From Chitinophaga sp. Cy-1792 (lineage in GTDB: Bacteria > Bacteroidota > Bacteroidia > Chitinophagales > Chitinophagaceae), in the NCBI RefSeq assembly GCF_011752935.1, contig NZ_VWWO01000002.1, positions 124,001 to 188,000 on the forward strand: DNA of 64,000 nt, given 5' to 3'. Positions within the stretch are counted from its first letter, which is position 1; each line of letters opens with the position of its first letter. A model generated the notes under the pieces. That model saw only the letters and a list, made by a program, of their open reading frames with translations. It searched no databases and was not told the DNA's origin. Positions 52,359-61,900 of the stretch are shown here, piece after piece. Position numbers and translations under genes: made by a program.

Positions 52359-52949
52359 TTATTTCAGGCCGTTCAGATAACCTTTTAATGCTTTCAGGAA
52401 AGACCTGTACACCCCCTTGTCCATCTCCAGTTTTCCCACATTCCTGACACCCCAATAGCCCGACATCACAAACAACGCTACCTCTTTTGCACGCGCATCC
52501 TTCCGTACAAAACCTGCTTTCTTGCCTTTTTCCAGGCTATTGATCATCGCCGTTTCCCATTCACGTACCAACCCCGCCAGCGCATGATTGAAATCGGCAT
52601 GCCAGGGACTTAGCTCCTGTGTCAGGTTCGACACCGGACATCCATATTCCATCTTCATAAATTCATCTTCCATCAACAAATAATGGATGATATTATAAAT
52701 CGCTATCAGCGGGTCTGGCTCATCCATGAATGGCTGAATAAACGCACTGGCAAAAGTTGGCTTCAGCAAATCATTGATAATTGCCATCCCCATCTGCTCC
52801 TTATTTTTGAAATGATAATAAAAAGCACCCTTAGTAACCTGGGTTTTCGCCAATATATCGTCTATACTGCTTGCCTGGTAACCTTTTACATAGATCAGCT
52901 CAAATGCTTTTCTGAGGATTTCAAGTCTTGTCGCTTCTGCCTTTTTCAT
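52359..52949 (-). CDS. TetR/AcrR-family regulator
   Basis: The 196-residue regulator has an N-terminal helix-turn-helix (about residues 5-50; EATRLEILRKAFELIYVKGYQASSIDDILAKTQVTKGAFYYHFKNKEQM) and a helical ligand-binding domain of the TetR_C type (CPVSNLTQELSPWHADFNHALAGLVREWE). ATG 52949 leaves 5 bp after the DUF4198 stop; an ATG at 52973 would overlap that gene. It likely represses the downstream operon through the inverted repeat at 52312-52337. Confidence 0.93.
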   Translation of the reverse strand: MKKAEATRLEILRKAFELIYVKGYQASSIDDILAKTQVTKGAFYYHFKNKEQMGMAIINDLLKPTFASAFIQPFMDEPDPLIAIYNIIHYLLMEDEFMKMEYGCPVSNLTQELSPWHADFNHALAGLVREWETAMINSLEKGKKAGFVRKDARAKEVALFVMSGYWGVRNVGKLEMDKGVYRSFLKALKGYLNGLK

Positions 52950-52954
52950 GCTGC

Positions 52955-53680
52955 TTATTTTACTATCAGACAATAATCACAGCGATGCCTTACTGCACTG
53001 TAAGGAACGCCTTCGTAATTCCCCGGCGTCTTGTCATACCAGTCGTACCGGATAATATACATACCTTTTCTGTTCGGAAAAAATTCAGCCCGGCCTGTAT
53101 TGTCCGTCTCCAGCTGTTTTTCCCAGTTATCGGGATTGAATATACGTAGTTTGCCACCTGCTGCTACTGGTTTACCGTCTTTATATACGGTTACCTGCAT
53201 CATATCTTTTTTTGTCTGGGAGATGATGTCCAGCATTTGTACCGGTTTTTCTGCCGATACACCGACACCTGCCTGGTAGCTGCTACAGAGGTATTCAAAG
53301 GGGCGTACATTCTGACCGCCGCTGCCAGACCTGTCTACCACCGGTAATCTGGTGCCAGCTGCCAGTATGCGGTAGCCGCCCTTTAGTGTAGGCGTAAACG
53401 TTGCCTGCCAGCCGTCTTTCCGCGCGGTAACATGCAACGTATCCATACTGCCATCGGGCCGCATGGCAAAAATGCTGAACATATTGGCTGCCGGCAAAGT
53501 ATCAAAGGTTTCCTTTAATCGCTTTCCATACTGGTCTATCTCTCCAAAAAAAATATTGATGGTGACCGGTTTCCCTGGCTGGCCATTGCCACTGATTTCC
53601 AGCCAATAGCCATGCGCGTAGGAAAGCATTGGCAAAAATATAATGAGTGCGATAAGTATGGTCCGGAGCATTTTTTTCAT
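52955..53680 (-). CDS. DUF4198 periplasmic protein
   Basis: The 241-residue exported protein (signal peptide to LSYAHG, leaving an N-terminal His on the mature protein) belongs to the DUF4198 family of periplasmic proteins linked to metal or nutrient transport: HGYWLEISGN, GKPVTINIFFGE, FTPTLKGGYRILA, FEYLCSSYQAGV, GRAEFFPNRKGMYIIRYDW. An exposed N-terminal His can bind copper in related proteins. It is divergent from a TonB-receptor-like barrel 92 bp away, fitting a shared uptake function. TetR follows on the same strand. Confidence 0.88.
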   Translation of the reverse strand: MKKMLRTILIALIIFLPMLSYAHGYWLEISGNGQPGKPVTINIFFGEIDQYGKRLKETFDTLPAANMFSIFAMRPDGSMDTLHVTARKDGWQATFTPTLKGGYRILAAGTRLPVVDRSGSGGQNVRPFEYLCSSYQAGVGVSAEKPVQMLDIISQTKKDMMQVTVYKDGKPVAAGGKLRIFNPDNWEKQLETDNTGRAEFFPNRKGMYIIRYDWYDKTPGNYEGVPYSAVRHRCDYCLIVK

Positions 53681-53744
53681 AGCCGCGAAGGTAACATTAT
53701 CTGAAATATTCCACTTGCTCCAGTTTGTCTACAGATTCACATTT

Positions 53745-53752
53745 TAAGTTTG
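53745..53752 (+). promoter_or_regulatory. -7 box TAAGTTTG
   Basis: Exact TAnnTTTG match 20 bp upstream of the barrel gene start. A TTTG lies 17 bp upstream, slightly closer than the usual 20. Confidence 0.6.
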
Positions 53753-53772
53753 TGCCGCAAATAGAATAACAG

Positions 53773-56217
53773 ATGAGACTATTTTTAATGATTGTTGCTT
53801 GCTGCTGCTGCGTTTTGGGCGCTTTCGCCCAGGGCAAACCCGGATCCGTTTCCGGTCATATCATAGACGCCGGAAATAAAGCACCGGTACCTTACGCTAC
53901 GGTGGTAGTGGCAGACAAAAGCTCCGGCAAAACCGTCAACGGGGCCGTAGCTGACGATAAAGGAAACTTCAGTGTACACGGACTTAATCCAGGCCTTTTT
54001 ACCGTCTCCGTAGAATTCATCGGCTACAATAAAAAAGTAATCGACAGCATAAAAATTACCAATAACAACACTGCTATCAACCTGGGAACCATCGCCATCC
54101 TTTCTTCTGCCAAAGCACTGAACGAAGTAGTTGTTACTTCCAAAGCGCCGGTAGTGGAAAGTAAGGTAGACAGAGTGGTCTACAACGCAGCCAACGACCT
54201 GACCTCTCAGGGCGGCGTTGCCCTGGACGTACTCAGAAAAGTACCACAGGTAACGGTCGATGTTGACGGTAACGTAGAACTACAGGGTAATTCCAACATC
54301 CGCTTCCTGATCAATGGAAAACCTTCCAGCATGTTCGGTAATAACCTGGCAGACGCACTGGCGGCCATTCCGGCCAGCCAGATACAAAGCATTGAGGCTA
54401 TTACCAGCCCAGGCGCCAAATATGATGCACAAGGCACCGGCGGTATCATCAATATCGTGCTGAAAGAAAACCGACTCCAGGGCATGAACGGCAGCATCAA
54501 CCTCGCCGCCGGCACCCGACTGGAAAATGCGGCCATCAACCTGAACCTGCGCCATAACAACTTCGGCGTAAACCTCTTCTTTAACGGTAACGCACAATTA
54601 AGTTCTTCTACACCCAACAGCCAGGACAGGTCCTCTTTTGCAGATAATAAGCTGGCCAGCCGCCTCTGGCAATCAGGAACAAATGATCTTACCAGGCGTT
54701 CCTACGCTACCGGACTGGGTTTCGACTGGTCGCCCAGCAAAAAGGATAACTTCAGCGCCGGCGTATCTTTTAATCATTTCAGCTCCCAGCTGGAAGGAAC
54801 GTCCTTCATACGCCAGTGGACAAGCGGAAGCCTTGATACTACCTTCACCTCCCGCCCCAACAGTTCCCGCAACTGGCTGGATGCGGCCGACTGGAACCTG
54901 GGCTATAAACGCAAATTCAACAAGCCTGGGCAGGAGCTCGACTTCCTCTACAGCGCCAGCTTTGGATCACCACATGCCCGCTACTACCAGCTGCAATATG
55001 CCAACGATGATGCCATGCCTTTCGGCGGTACACAAGGATATAACCCAGGTACGGATCATCAGCATAACCTGTCGCTCGACTATACCCAGCCTGTCAGCAA
55101 ATCATTTACCCTGGAAGCCGGTGTGAAAGCCATTTTCCACGATATGCAAAACAGCGCACAGGTAAACGCATATGATAAAATTACAGACAGTTACCGCCCG
55201 GACCCTACGCAGTCATACGATTTCAACTATCGCATGAATATCTACGCAGGGTATCTCTCCGCCAGCTTTAACCTCTTCCGCTTCCTGGATGTGGTGGCAG
55301 GCGCCCGCTACGAGTACACCAGCGTGGCCATGGATTACCCCGGCGGTACCGTGCCTTCCTACGGTAATTTTGTACCATCAGTAATATTTTCTCACAAATT
55401 CAATGATGATAATATGCTGAAACTGGCCTACACACATCGTTTGGAACGGCCAGACAGAGAACTGAATCCTTTCCTGAACCTCAGTGATCCGTATAATATC
55501 ACCACCGGTAATCCTTTGCTGAAACCGGAAATCGGCGATAACTTCGAACTGGGCTACAGTAAATCGTTCAAAGGCGGCGGCAATATTTACATCGCACTGA
55601 TGGAACGTATCAACAGCAATGATATCAAGCCTTACACCGCTTTCTATCCTACCTATACCATCGGTGATTCTGTTTATACAAACGTTTCTGTTACCAGCAG
55701 AGTGAATATTGGTACGGAATATAACTCAGGCCTGATCATTACGAGTTCTGTACCATTGACAAAAAATCTGAACCTCCGCGAAAATCTACAGGTATTTAAC
55801 AGGCATGTGGTAAACCAGCTGGATGGTGGCAACAGAACGGATGGTGTCAACTGGCGTCTTAATATGAATGCTTCGTACCAGCTGCCTAAAAACCTGGTAG
55901 CTGAAGTGTTTGGTGAATTCCGCTCTGCATTCAACAATATCCAGGGCCGTCAGCCGCAGAACCTTTCCTATACCATCGCTTTGAGGAAACAGTTCTGGAA
56001 TAAGAAGGCTGCACTGGGCATCACTGCTACTAATCCTTTCAGTCAGTATATCAGTCAGGTTACGACGATTAAAACGGCCACCTATTCTTCTTACATGTTG
56101 CGTGAAATTCCTTATCGCTCATTCGGTATTAATTTCTCCTATAAGTTTGGAAAGCTGCAGTTTAAAAAAGAGAAGGAATCTGATAACAATTACCTGAATA
56201 ATTTACCATCTTTTTAA
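53773..56217 (+). CDS. TonB-receptor-like outer membrane barrel protein
   Basis: The 814-residue protein has a signal peptide (to GAFAQ), a carboxypeptidase-regulatory-like domain (about residues 25-110; GSVSGHIIDAGNKAPVPYATVVVADKSSG, VSVEFIGYNKKVIDS), a plug (LNEVVVTSKAPVVESKVDRVVYN, VRFLINGKPSSMFGNNLADALAAIPASQIQSIE) and an outer membrane barrel of the OMP_b-brl type. It lacks a SusD partner. Divergence from DUF4198, a family associated with metal uptake, suggests a metal or small-ligand receptor; inference only. Confidence 0.92.
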   Translation: MRLFLMIVACCCCVLGAFAQGKPGSVSGHIIDAGNKAPVPYATVVVADKSSGKTVNGAVADDKGNFSVHGLNPGLFTVSVEFIGYNKKVIDSIKITNNNTAINLGTIAILSSAKALNEVVVTSKAPVVESKVDRVVYNAANDLTSQGGVALDVLRKVPQVTVDVDGNVELQGNSNIRFLINGKPSSMFGNNLADALAAIPASQIQSIEAITSPGAKYDAQGTGGIINIVLKENRLQGMNGSINLAAGTRLENAAINLNLRHNNFGVNLFFNGNAQLSSSTPNSQDRSSFADNKLASRLWQSGTNDLTRRSYATGLGFDWSPSKKDNFSAGVSFNHFSSQLEGTSFIRQWTSGSLDTTFTSRPNSSRNWLDAADWNLGYKRKFNKPGQELDFLYSASFGSPHARYYQLQYANDDAMPFGGTQGYNPGTDHQHNLSLDYTQPVSKSFTLEAGVKAIFHDMQNSAQVNAYDKITDSYRPDPTQSYDFNYRMNIYAGYLSASFNLFRFLDVVAGARYEYTSVAMDYPGGTVPSYGNFVPSVIFSHKFNDDNMLKLAYTHRLERPDRELNPFLNLSDPYNITTGNPLLKPEIGDNFELGYSKSFKGGGNIYIALMERINSNDIKPYTAFYPTYTIGDSVYTNVSVTSRVNIGTEYNSGLIITSSVPLTKNLNLRENLQVFNRHVVNQLDGGNRTDGVNWRLNMNASYQLPKNLVAEVFGEFRSAFNNIQGRQPQNLSYTIALRKQFWNKKAALGITATNPFSQYISQVTTIKTATYSSYMLREIPYRSFGINFSYKFGKLQFKKEKESDNNYLNNLPSF

Positions 56218-56256
56218 TATAGCTATAAAAATAGCAAATTAGGCAAAATGAATATG

Positions 56257-56284
56257 GGCAGGCTTTTTAGCCTGCCTTGTTTTT
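56257..56284 (+). terminator. Terminator of barrel gene
   Basis: GGCAGGCT / AGCCTGCC hairpin followed by TTGTTTTTTT. Confidence 0.93.
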
Positions 56285-56353
56285 TTCAGACAGATGCCTG
56301 CCGGAACATATAGCCCACCTTGGCTGTTATAGAGAGATATAACCCACTATCTT

Positions 56354-56968
56354 ATGCGAAAACTCTGGCGCTACATAAAAAATACAACTGCCTCCGGCAT
56401 GTTACTGGTAATTTCCCTGTTTGTGCTGGCCTTTCTGGTATTCAGAATTATTGGGTTTACAAGAAAGATTGTAACGCCTATTGCACATCATTTTCCTTTG
56501 CAGATACCCGGTATTGGTAAGGAAACATTGGTAACAATTCTCGTCTTGCTGATATTATGCTTTCTGGCAGGACTTTTCATGAAAACAGAAACAGCACAGC
56601 GTTTTAATAAATGGTTGGAGAATAATATCCTGATGCATATTCCCGGTTACAGTTATATCCGGGCATTATCCACGGATGTGCTGACTTCCGGGCATCAGTC
56701 TGCCTGGAAGCCAGCCACTATTTTAATTGATGGTAATGAAGTGATTTGCTTTGTAATTGATGAAACAGAAAATTACTGTTCTGTATTTTTTCCTTCTGCA
56801 CCTTCTCCTACATCCGGTACCGTTAGTGCCAGACAGAAAGGTGATATCCGCTATCTATCTGCCTCCGTGGCAGAAACGATCGGTATTATCCGGCGTTCCG
56901 GACAGGGTGCTGCTGATATCTTGGAAAGAATAAGGCCCGAAGGATATATCCAGCCTTCATCGAAGTAA
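56354..56968 (+). CDS. DUF502 membrane protein
   Basis: The 204-residue protein has two N-terminal membrane spans (about residues 16-36 and 56-76), then the DUF502 domain with MHIPGYSYIRALSTD and VFFPSAPSPTSGTV, the latter the family's best-kept motif. Function in bacteria is uncharacterised; plant relatives (COV-type) affect membrane trafficking. Length is normal. It ends directly at the stop of the convergent ArsR-type gene. Confidence 0.9.
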   Translation: MRKLWRYIKNTTASGMLLVISLFVLAFLVFRIIGFTRKIVTPIAHHFPLQIPGIGKETLVTILVLLILCFLAGLFMKTETAQRFNKWLENNILMHIPGYSYIRALSTDVLTSGHQSAWKPATILIDGNEVICFVIDETENYCSVFFPSAPSPTSGTVSARQKGDIRYLSASVAETIGIIRRSGQGAADILERIRPEGYIQPSSK

Positions 56969-57292
56969 CTACTTACCCGCTTTTTCGTTCAGCACATCTT
57001 CCAGCTTCTTCAGCTTGTTCATCCAGAATTTATCAAAGTAGCTAATCCATTCCTGAATGGATTTAAAGCCTTCCTGGTTGAGCAGGCAATACCTTTCCCT
57101 GCCGATATCATGGATCGTGATAAACCCTGCATTGCAGAGGATTTTGATATGTTTTGATACCGCCGGGCGGCTCATATCAAAGTTTTCTGCCAGTGCGTTG
57201 ATCGTCAGGCTTTTCTTCGACAGGAGGTGCAGCATTTCGCGGCGACTGGGATCGGCGATGGTCTGGAATACATCTAGTGCAGCCGCAGTCAT
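56969..57292 (-). CDS. ArsR-family regulator
   Basis: The 107-residue winged-helix repressor (FQTIADPSRREMLHLLSKKSLTINALAENFDMSRPAVSKHIKILCNAGFITIHDIGRERYCLLN) is of the group paired with AHSA1 proteins instead of metal resistance. It lacks the CxC metal motif of ArsR proper. It is coupled to the SRPBCC gene by ATGA overlap and probably autoregulates the operon through the twin palindromes at 57729-57772. Confidence 0.94.
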   Translation of the reverse strand: MTAAALDVFQTIADPSRREMLHLLSKKSLTINALAENFDMSRPAVSKHIKILCNAGFITIHDIGRERYCLLNQEGFKSIQEWISYFDKFWMNKLKKLEDVLNEKAGK

Positions 57293-57723
57293 TTGGAAGC
57301 GGCTTTTATCAGGCCATCCAGCTCTGCCAGGTTATCCTGCCAGCCTTTGGTCATGATCTGGAATGTGAAGGCCTGCTGTTCGGTAAATCCGCTATGCTCC
57401 AGTAGCAGCAATGTGCCGTTGTCTTTGGCTTCCAGCGTCCATGTTACTACCGTGTCTAATGTTACTACTCCCGGAGAGGGGCCGCCTTTCCAGGAATATA
57501 CCAGCTTCTTAAAAGGAACTAACTCCAATACCTTGCAGTAGATGGTGCCGTCAAAGCCGAAATTAGGCATAGGCGTGGTGCGGAAAGTGAATTCGTACCC
57601 CAGTTCTGCTTTGAGGTTGTTCTCCATCAGCCAGCTGGCTATTTTGTCTGATTCGGTGATGTATTCCCATACCAGCTGCGCCGGATGCTGGTAAAAGAAT
57701 TCCTGTTTGATTGTACTGTTCAT
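57289..57723 (-). CDS. SRPBCC (AHSA1-type) protein
   Basis: The 144-residue cytoplasmic SRPBCC/AHSA1 protein (FFYQHPAQLVWEYITESDKIASWLMENNLKAELGYEFTFRTTPMPNFGFDG, WTLEAKDNGTLLLLEHSGFTEQQAFTF) has a hydrophobic ligand cavity expected from the family. It is the first gene of an operon with the ArsR-type regulator, an arrangement found widely in bacteria; the ligand is unknown. A full promoter with operators lies directly upstream. Confidence 0.93.
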   Translation of the reverse strand: MNSTIKQEFFYQHPAQLVWEYITESDKIASWLMENNLKAELGYEFTFRTTPMPNFGFDGTIYCKVLELVPFKKLVYSWKGGPSPGVVTLDTVVTWTLEAKDNGTLLLLEHSGFTEQQAFTFQIMTKGWQDNLAELDGLIKAASK

Positions 57724-57728
57724 GATAT

Positions 57729-57777
57729 GTAACTTAAAAGTTACTCAAAAATAAATGTAACTTTTAAGTTACACAAA
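57729..57777 (-). promoter_or_regulatory. ArsR-type promoter with twin operators
   Basis: On the minus strand TTTG (57777-57774), a 20-nt spacer and TATTTTTG (57753-57746) match the Bacteroidota promoter perfectly. Two palindromes, GTAACTT-TT-AAGTTAC (57757-57772) and GTAACTT-AA-AAGTTAC (57729-57744), are exact reverse complements of each other, 28 bp apart. One lies in the spacer and one at the transcription start. Confidence 0.85.
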
Positions 57778-57791
57778 TATTTTTTTAGATA

Positions 57792-57835
57792 GATGCAGAC
57801 CAGTTATTAAAGAAATAGCTCAACTGGTCTGCATC
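57792..57835. terminator. 14-bp inverted repeat, possible terminator
   Basis: GATGCAGACCAGTT / AACTGGTCTGCATC with a 16-nt loop lies 12 bp after the EamA stop (minus strand). There is no T-tract after it on that strand, so termination efficiency is uncertain. Confidence 0.6.
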
Positions 57836-57847
57836 AGTTAGCTGAAA

Positions 57848-58729
57848 CTATCCCTGGTTACGGGATTTATTTCTGCCTGCTAAAAACATCTGCAATACTA
57901 CGGACGCTAAAATAAGCGTGAGTCCGACATAAAAGGAAAACCCCAGCATACGGCCTTCATTAAAAAACAGCATGGCGAGGATGATACTGTAAACCGGTTC
58001 CAGGTTAAAACAAAGGTTAACCGTAAATGCCGATATCTGCTTTAATGCTTCTGCGACCAGCACATATATGCCAATGGTACAGAAAGAAGCCAGCAACAGG
58101 AGATAGCCCAGTTCTGTCATATCGGGCAGCAGCCTTGCTCCCGGAAACGCATATACGTAGAATGGGAGTATTAACCCAACGGCTACCGTACCACCCAGCA
58201 TCTGGTAATAATTGATCATGGTAGCCTCGTAACGCTTTACCAGTCCCTCATTGGCGATGATATAAAATGCATTCAGCAAAGAAGAAATGACGCCTAATAT
58301 TATGCCCAGCCTGAATGCCGTATCAAAATGAAAAATCAGGCCGATGCCGGCTACTGTCAATAAACTCAGTAATAATTCTGCAATAATCAGTTTGCGTCGC
58401 TGAATGACAGGCCCCAGTACCGCAGTAAAGAAACCTGTCATGCAAAAGCAGATCACCGCCACGGATATATTGCCGTATTTGATGCTGGCATAAAAGAACA
58501 CCCAGGCAAGTGCCGGCAGAATGCCACTCAGCGCCATTTTCCGCGCGGCAGATGCGCCATAGCCAACGAAACGCCCGCTCAGCTTCAGACCTGTCAGTAA
58601 GAGTATAAAGGAAAGACTTAGTCTGAACCATACCAGCGATATTTCATTCAGCGAAATCAGTTTACCGAAAATGCCTGTAAAGCCGGCCAGCAGTATAGAG
58701 GTATGCAGGAGAAGAAATGATTTTCTCAT
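57848..58729 (-). CDS. EamA-family (DMT) transporter
   Basis: The 293-residue protein has ten membrane helices in two EamA repeats (GIFGKLISLNEISLVWFRLSLSFILLL; LLNAFYIIANEGLVKRYEATMINYYQMLGG; FTVNLCFNLEPVYSIILAMLFFNE). Such drug/metabolite exporters move amino acids or other metabolites out of the cell; substrate unknown. A short Pro-rich leader peptide with hairpins lies upstream (58808-58908) and may control it by attenuation. Confidence 0.94.
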   Translation of the reverse strand: MRKSFLLLHTSILLAGFTGIFGKLISLNEISLVWFRLSLSFILLLTGLKLSGRFVGYGASAARKMALSGILPALAWVFFYASIKYGNISVAVICFCMTGFFTAVLGPVIQRRKLIIAELLLSLLTVAGIGLIFHFDTAFRLGIILGVISSLLNAFYIIANEGLVKRYEATMINYYQMLGGTVAVGLILPFYVYAFPGARLLPDMTELGYLLLLASFCTIGIYVLVAEALKQISAFTVNLCFNLEPVYSIILAMLFFNEGRMLGFSFYVGLTLILASVVLQMFLAGRNKSRNQG

Positions 58730-58807
58730 CTCAATAATTGTATTGATTAAAACAAATTTGAATAAATAAAAAGGAGGAGTGAGCTAACAACCAATACAAA
58801 CCTGCAT

Positions 58808-58872
58808 GGCCTCTCAGAAAGGCCAGTAAAGAAGTAAGAAATCCGGTCGTAGCGCAATTATGCTACTACTGG
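58808..58872 (-). promoter_or_regulatory. Leader hairpins upstream of EamA gene
   Basis: Two hairpins lie in the transcribed leader. CCAGTAGTAGC / GCGACTACGGTCC-type pairing (58843-58872, 9 of 11 bp) overlaps the leader-peptide stop codon. GGCCT / AGGCC (58808-58824) follows downstream. Neither has a T-tract. Confidence 0.45.
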
Positions 58873-58908
58873 AGGAGGAAGTACGTTGGTAATAAATGGT
58901 GTAAACAT
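58858..58908 (-). CDS. Possible 16-residue leader peptide (MFTPFITNVLPPPVVA)
   Basis: The ATG at 58908 follows, by 4 nt, a promoter-like TTTG-N20-TAACTTAC on the minus strand (58944-58913), as in other genes here. Three consecutive Pro codons lie near the end, a known cause of ribosome stalling, and the stop codon lies in a hairpin. The EamA start is 128 bp downstream. Real translation is unproven. Confidence 0.45.
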   Translation of the reverse strand: MFTPFITNVLPPPVVA

Positions 58909-58957
58909 GCCTGTAAGTTAATACTTTCTACCTGCATATGCAAATCACGGAATACAT

Positions 58958-58965
58958 TACATTTG
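58958..58965 (+). promoter_or_regulatory. -7 box TACATTTG of SNF2 gene
   Basis: Exact TAnnTTTG match 22 bp before the helicase start; no clear -33 box. Confidence 0.55.
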
Positions 58966-58987
58966 TTGCCATACCAGCGCCGATATT

Positions 58988-61900
58988 ATGTTTGATGATG
59001 CAAATTTCCGGAAACAATACCATTCGCTGCCCCAGGATGCAAAGATGATAATTGATATATTATCCATTTATATGTATCCGGTCGATAAACCAACGCTCAA
59101 CGCCGCAGTGGCCACGCTCAGCCTGCTTCAGCCTGCACAGTCGGGCGAGCTGCTACAGCAGCTGGGCGACAGAGAACTACTGCACCGGAATATCTCCGGG
59201 AATTATTTTCTGCCACTGGAACATTGCCTGCAGCTATTTCCGGAAAATATCACGAAACCTGCCTATCAGCAAATGCTGCAACAGGTGCCCGCCAATGATT
59301 TTCACTTCTACAGTGCCCATGCGGCGCTGCAGGAAGTACAACGCCTCCTGGTAGCGGCCTTCATTGGAGATAAATCGCTCCTCTTCCTACCCATCCGGAA
59401 AATAGAGCAGCAACTCAACGAATACCTGCCTTTTCTCTCCTGCCTGGCAGGACGTCAAAAATATCGGTTCCTGCTCCAACTGTTCGACAGCACCGCCGTA
59501 GAAGCCATGTTCGCCTGGGCTATGCGCTTTCAGTTGCAGCAATTGCAGCCACTGGCCCTCATCCGCCAGCTGAAACAGGAACTGCAACAATTCAGCAGCA
59601 ACGATATCGTTCCGGAAACAGCTATCCTGGAAGGTTCGCTCACGCTGCTTCCCCAACCAGCTACCGCAGATGATTATTTTGCAAATGCCATCTATCATCT
59701 ATATCATATGGATACGGCGCAGGCAAAAAGCAGCTTCGAACTGGGCATCAAAAAACAACGTAGCGCTGATAAAAAAAATATCATTCCCACCACACCATTG
59801 ATGGCATTTTATTATGCCTCTATGCTGGTATTACTGCCAGTGGGCGAAGCTACGCCTCAAATGCAAAAGGTGACGGAGTTCTACGAGCGCAAACATTTCC
59901 CGGCAATCATTCCTGCCATCGCCCTCCTGCAACTGCATATGGGCAAAAGGGAAAAAGCAGAAAACCTGTTGCAGCTGATATTTGAAATGGCCGCCAAAGA
60001 GCCGGACAAACGACTGATGCTGCTGCTGGGCATGTGGGCACTGAAATGGTACCACCCTAAAAATAAATTGCTTCTCCTGCATCAGGCTACCTGCCGGCTG
60101 TTGCTGGCAAAGGCTATCGCCAACGGCTATACGATGCCGGCGCTGGAGTATCTGTACTATACCCGCGATGAAGGTTATGAAGGCTATGAATCCTGGTACC
60201 GCGAAATGATCGCAAATACAGGGCTGGAGCCGCTGGGCACCAGATCCTTGCAGGTGCCGGAATGGGAACGCATTCTGAATGCCTTGCTGGGCACGGAAGA
60301 GAAGAAGAAGGAAAAGGCCGGCAGCAAATTTCGTATAGCCTGGCTCGTTGATCTGGGAAGATTTACGGTGCAGCCGGTACAGCAACAGTATAAAGAGGCC
60401 ACTGGCTGGAGTCGCGGCAGAAATATCGCCCTTTCACGTATTAAAGATGGCAGTGCAGAAGGAATGACGGAACAGGATATTCGTATAGGCAGCACCGTGC
60501 AACGTGTTAGCTTTTACAATGCCGGTGCGGATTCCTGGTCGTTCGAACAGCGGGTATGGCAGGAAATAGCTGGCCATCCCTTGCTTTTTAGTGAGGAAGA
60601 TGGCGAAACACCGGTGGAAGTGATTAAAGCCACGCCTGAATTATCGGTACTTACCCACGCGAAAGGCTTTACCTTCAAAACCAATATAGATGACTATTCC
60701 AGCCCGGTGATCTTCGTACGGGAAAGTCTGACCAGATTGAAGGTTATCCCTGTCAGCGCGCAACAGCAACACCTGTTACGCACCCTGCAGCAGTTGCAGT
60801 CTATTCCGGCATCCGGTAAAGATAAGCTGGCAAAGGTTTTACAACACCTGTCTGCCTATTTCACGATTCATGCAGATATACTGGATACACCTGCTGATAT
60901 CAGAAGTATCCGGGGAGATGCCCGCATAGTAGTACAGCTGCTGCCTATGAATACCGGCCTGAAAGCGGCCTTTTTTATCAAGCCTTTTAAAACAGATCCG
61001 CCCTATTGCAAACCTGGACTGGGAGGTAAATCGGTGCTGGGCATCATGAACGGAGAGCGTTGCCAGGCATTGCGTGATCAGGAGCAGGAAATGGCCAACT
61101 TCAACAAGCTGCTGGGATATATTCAGCAAAATATGTTACAGGAGGTAGATGATGACCAGATAATTTTTGAAGATCCTGCGGATTGTTTGCAGTTGCTGGA
61201 AATCATCCGCGAACACCCGGACCTGGCCATTGCCGAATGGCCGGAAGGAGAGCGGTACCGCATCAGCAAACAGGTAGACCTCAAAGACCTGCATATCGCT
61301 ATAAAGGAAAAAGACCATTGGTTTACCTGTGAAGCCAATATTTATATAGATGAATACACGGTGTTGTCACTTAAAGAATTACTGGATGATAAAGCCGTTA
61401 AAAAACACAAATTCGTAACATTAAAAAACGGGGAAATCATCTCCCTGGAAGATAACTTACGTAAACGGATATACGATCTGGCGGCTTTTATCATAGAAGA
61501 GGATAACAGCCTGCGTATACGTCCCATGCTGGCGCCTTTCGCTGCGGAAGCCCTGCTGGACATGGAAAAGGTAGAAACAGACCGGCATTGGAAATCCATG
61601 TTGGCAAAATGGCAAAAAGCACAAAGTATACAACCGGAAGTGCCGGCAGGACTGCAAACCAGTCTGCGTAACTACCAGGAAGAAGGTTTCCGCTGGATGG
61701 TACAGCTGGCCTCCTGGGGAGCAGGTGCCTGTCTGGCTGATGACATGGGGCTCGGAAAAACAGTGCAGTCGCTGGCGCTATTGCTCCAACGTGCGGCAGA
61801 AGGCCCTGCGCTGATCGTTTGTCCTGCCTCTGTATTGCCTAACTGGATCAGTGAAGCGCTGCGTTTTGCACCAGCATTACAGTTTACAGACCTTAGCAGC

